Shown: positions 6,461 through 7,341 of the stretch, one piece after another
Position numbering within the stretch: position 1 is the stretch's first letter
Layout of the letters: each line of letters starts with the position of its first letter
Source of the DNA: AV133 sp035567015
Lineage (GTDB): Bacteria; Verrucomicrobiota; Verrucomicrobiia; Chthoniobacterales; UBA10450
DNA length: 7,341 bases
Direction: 5' to 3'
Assembly (NCBI GenBank): GCA_035567015.1
Contig: DATMPQ010000019.1
Coordinates: forward strand, 1 to 7,341
Translations under genes and position numbers: made by a program
Notes under the pieces: model-generated
The model's input: the letters and a program-made list of their open reading frames with translations, nothing else
What the model was told of the DNA's origin: nothing
Databases searched by the model: none

Positions 6461-6497
6461 TCAGCCGCCTTCGTCCCGCAGTCGCGGGACTACGGCG
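6461..6497. repeat. 37-bp hairpin repeat, copy 2 (REP-like)
   Basis: A perfect second copy, 560 bases downstream of copy 1 and in the same orientation. The same two-stage hairpin forms: GTCCCGC 6473-6479 with GCGGGAC 6484-6490, and CGCC 6466-6469 with GGCG 6494-6497. It starts 19 bases after the DUF202-like stop codon and lies between two convergent genes, where it could act as a shared transcription boundary. Heptad-like units (ACAGAAG 6447, ACGGAGG 6454) abut its left side and array E follows on the right. Confidence 0.8.
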
Positions 6498-6507
6498 AGC
6501 CAAGGAC

Positions 6508-6542
6508 GACAGGGATCAGATATCAGAGGGCAGAGGTCAGGT
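6508..6542. repeat. heptanucleotide-periodic array E
   Basis: Five in-register units at 6508, 6515, 6522, 6529 and 6536, with ATCAGAT (6515) and ATCAGAG (6522) differing by one base. The TGA stop of the downstream minus-strand membrane protein (plus-strand TCA 6537-6539) lies inside the last unit. That array therefore crosses a gene boundary, as array C does. Confidence 0.6.
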
Positions 6543-7283
6543 GCTCTTGAGTGCGCTCGCTCCCAGCCAGCCTTTGATCTTGTCGGAATTCTTTTCGTTA
6601 AAGGCGTAGGTAACTTTGCCGAGCGGATGGCGGACAACCACGCGAAGTTTGTTTCTGTTCCGGTCGGTGATGCATTGCTGGAAATTTGCTCTGCTCATAT
6701 GAAAGGCGGCCGCCAGATTCCTTTGCACGCAGAACACCGAGTCGCTCATGAATTTCAGGCGACACCGTTTGGAGGAAGCCTCGGCGATATCAGGCGATTC
6801 GTTTAGCTTACTTTTAAAGACCTGTTTGCAGATTCCGGAGGCTTCTTTCACGGTCTTGTGGTCCATCCTCCGGACGGCCTCCTTCAAGTGACCGAGCTTG
6901 ATGTATTGCTTGAAGAAGATCACCGCCGCGATCGCAGGCAAGATCAAGCCGTGCCCATTGAGATGTTTAGTGTCGCCGATGCTCGCATTTAGAGCGGTGA
7001 TGCTGAGGTTCCAGAGAAGTAAAAGCACGCTGATAATTGCCTCACCCAGCAAAGCATGCAGGGACGGTTTCACCATGGCGACAACTCCGGTTCCCAACAT
7101 CAGGAGAGCGAGACCAACGAGGCCGACGTTCAAAACATTCACCTGAACGGCGTTAAAACCAATGAATAGGTTGATGACGCCCCAGACAATACCGGCGATG
7201 GCGGCAGTGCGAATCGTTTTGCGTGCGCAAACAACGAGCAGGGCTTGGTTTTCGGTCGAATCAAAGACAGGATCGTGCTGCAT
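6537..7283 (-). CDS. four-helix membrane protein with a C-terminal soluble domain, unknown function
   Basis: From ATG (7281-7283) to TGA (6537-6539), 248 residues. Four hydrophobic segments are visible at about 26-43, 48-70, 76-98 and 112-128. A C-terminal soluble region of about 120 residues follows. It begins with a charged helical stretch (LGHLKEAVRRMDHKTVKEA) and ends with alternating strand-like segments closing in KIKGWLG. That layout loosely recalls a small PH-like fold, which is a guess. I do not recognise the family. The start is uncertain: an in-frame TTG lies at 7299-7301, and the frame stays open to the window edge, so the gene could begin further upstream. The residues before the ATG (SGDGAAHRLLKPAT) do not look like a conserved N-terminus, which favours the ATG, although neither start has a clear Shine-Dalgarno sequence. 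Confidence 0.75.
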   Translation of the reverse strand: MQHDPVFDSTENQALLVVCARKTIRTAAIAGIVWGVINLFIGFNAVQVNVLNVGLVGLALLMLGTGVVAMVKPSLHALLGEAIISVLLLLWNLSITALNASIGDTKHLNGHGLILPAIAAVIFFKQYIKLGHLKEAVRRMDHKTVKEASGICKQVFKSKLNESPDIAEASSKRCRLKFMSDSVFCVQRNLAAAFHMSRANFQQCITDRNRNKLRVVVRHPLGKVTYAFNEKNSDKIKGWLGASALKST

Positions 7284-7341
7284 GGTCGCAGGTTTGAGCA
7301 ACCTGTGTGCCGCCCCATCGCCACTACACCGCTTCGCGAAT

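Overview
This is a chromosomal-looking window from a moderately GC-rich, Gram-negative-type bacterium. My best guess is a soil Verrucomicrobium (Chthoniobacterales/Spartobacteria-like). That guess rests on the general look of the proteins and on the short degenerate tandem repeats in almost every intergenic gap. It is an impression, not a proven placement. I found no tRNA, rRNA, CRISPR array, transposase, phage gene or recognisable defence cassette.

Layout: the 3' end of an unknown plus-strand gene (1-171) is followed by a possible terminator (205-233). Two minus-strand genes come next: a small DUF4870 membrane protein (268-678) and a Uup-like ABC-F ATPase (850-2758). The ATPase gene is split by a one-base frameshift at 2490-2492. 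Divergent from it is a secreted S33-type alpha/beta-hydrolase peptidase (2925-4397, plus). This converges on a small YciI-family protein (4429-4725, minus). A 165-bp divergent gap holding a perfect 8-3-8 palindrome separates that gene from a zinc-free quinone oxidoreductase of the PIG3 type (4891-5889, plus). A DUF202-like two-helix membrane protein (6100-6441, plus) then converges on a four-helix membrane protein of unknown function (6537-7283, minus, near the window edge).

The genes look like unrelated housekeeping or accessory functions in mostly single-gene units. I see no pathway linking them.

The most distinctive content is intergenic. Six stretches show a 7-nt period (767-850, 2761-2802, 2834-2882, 4412-4432, 5944-6048, 6508-6542). 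Their units drift in sequence but hold register, with cores such as TCAGAGG, GAGGACA, GTTATCG and GTGATT. A 37-bp element that folds into a long hairpin occurs twice in perfect direct copies (5901-5937, 6461-6497), each just after a plus-strand stop codon and flanked by heptad-like sequence. These repeats reach into gene ends: two minus-strand stop codons lie inside heptads, and the ATPase ribosome-binding site lies in another array.
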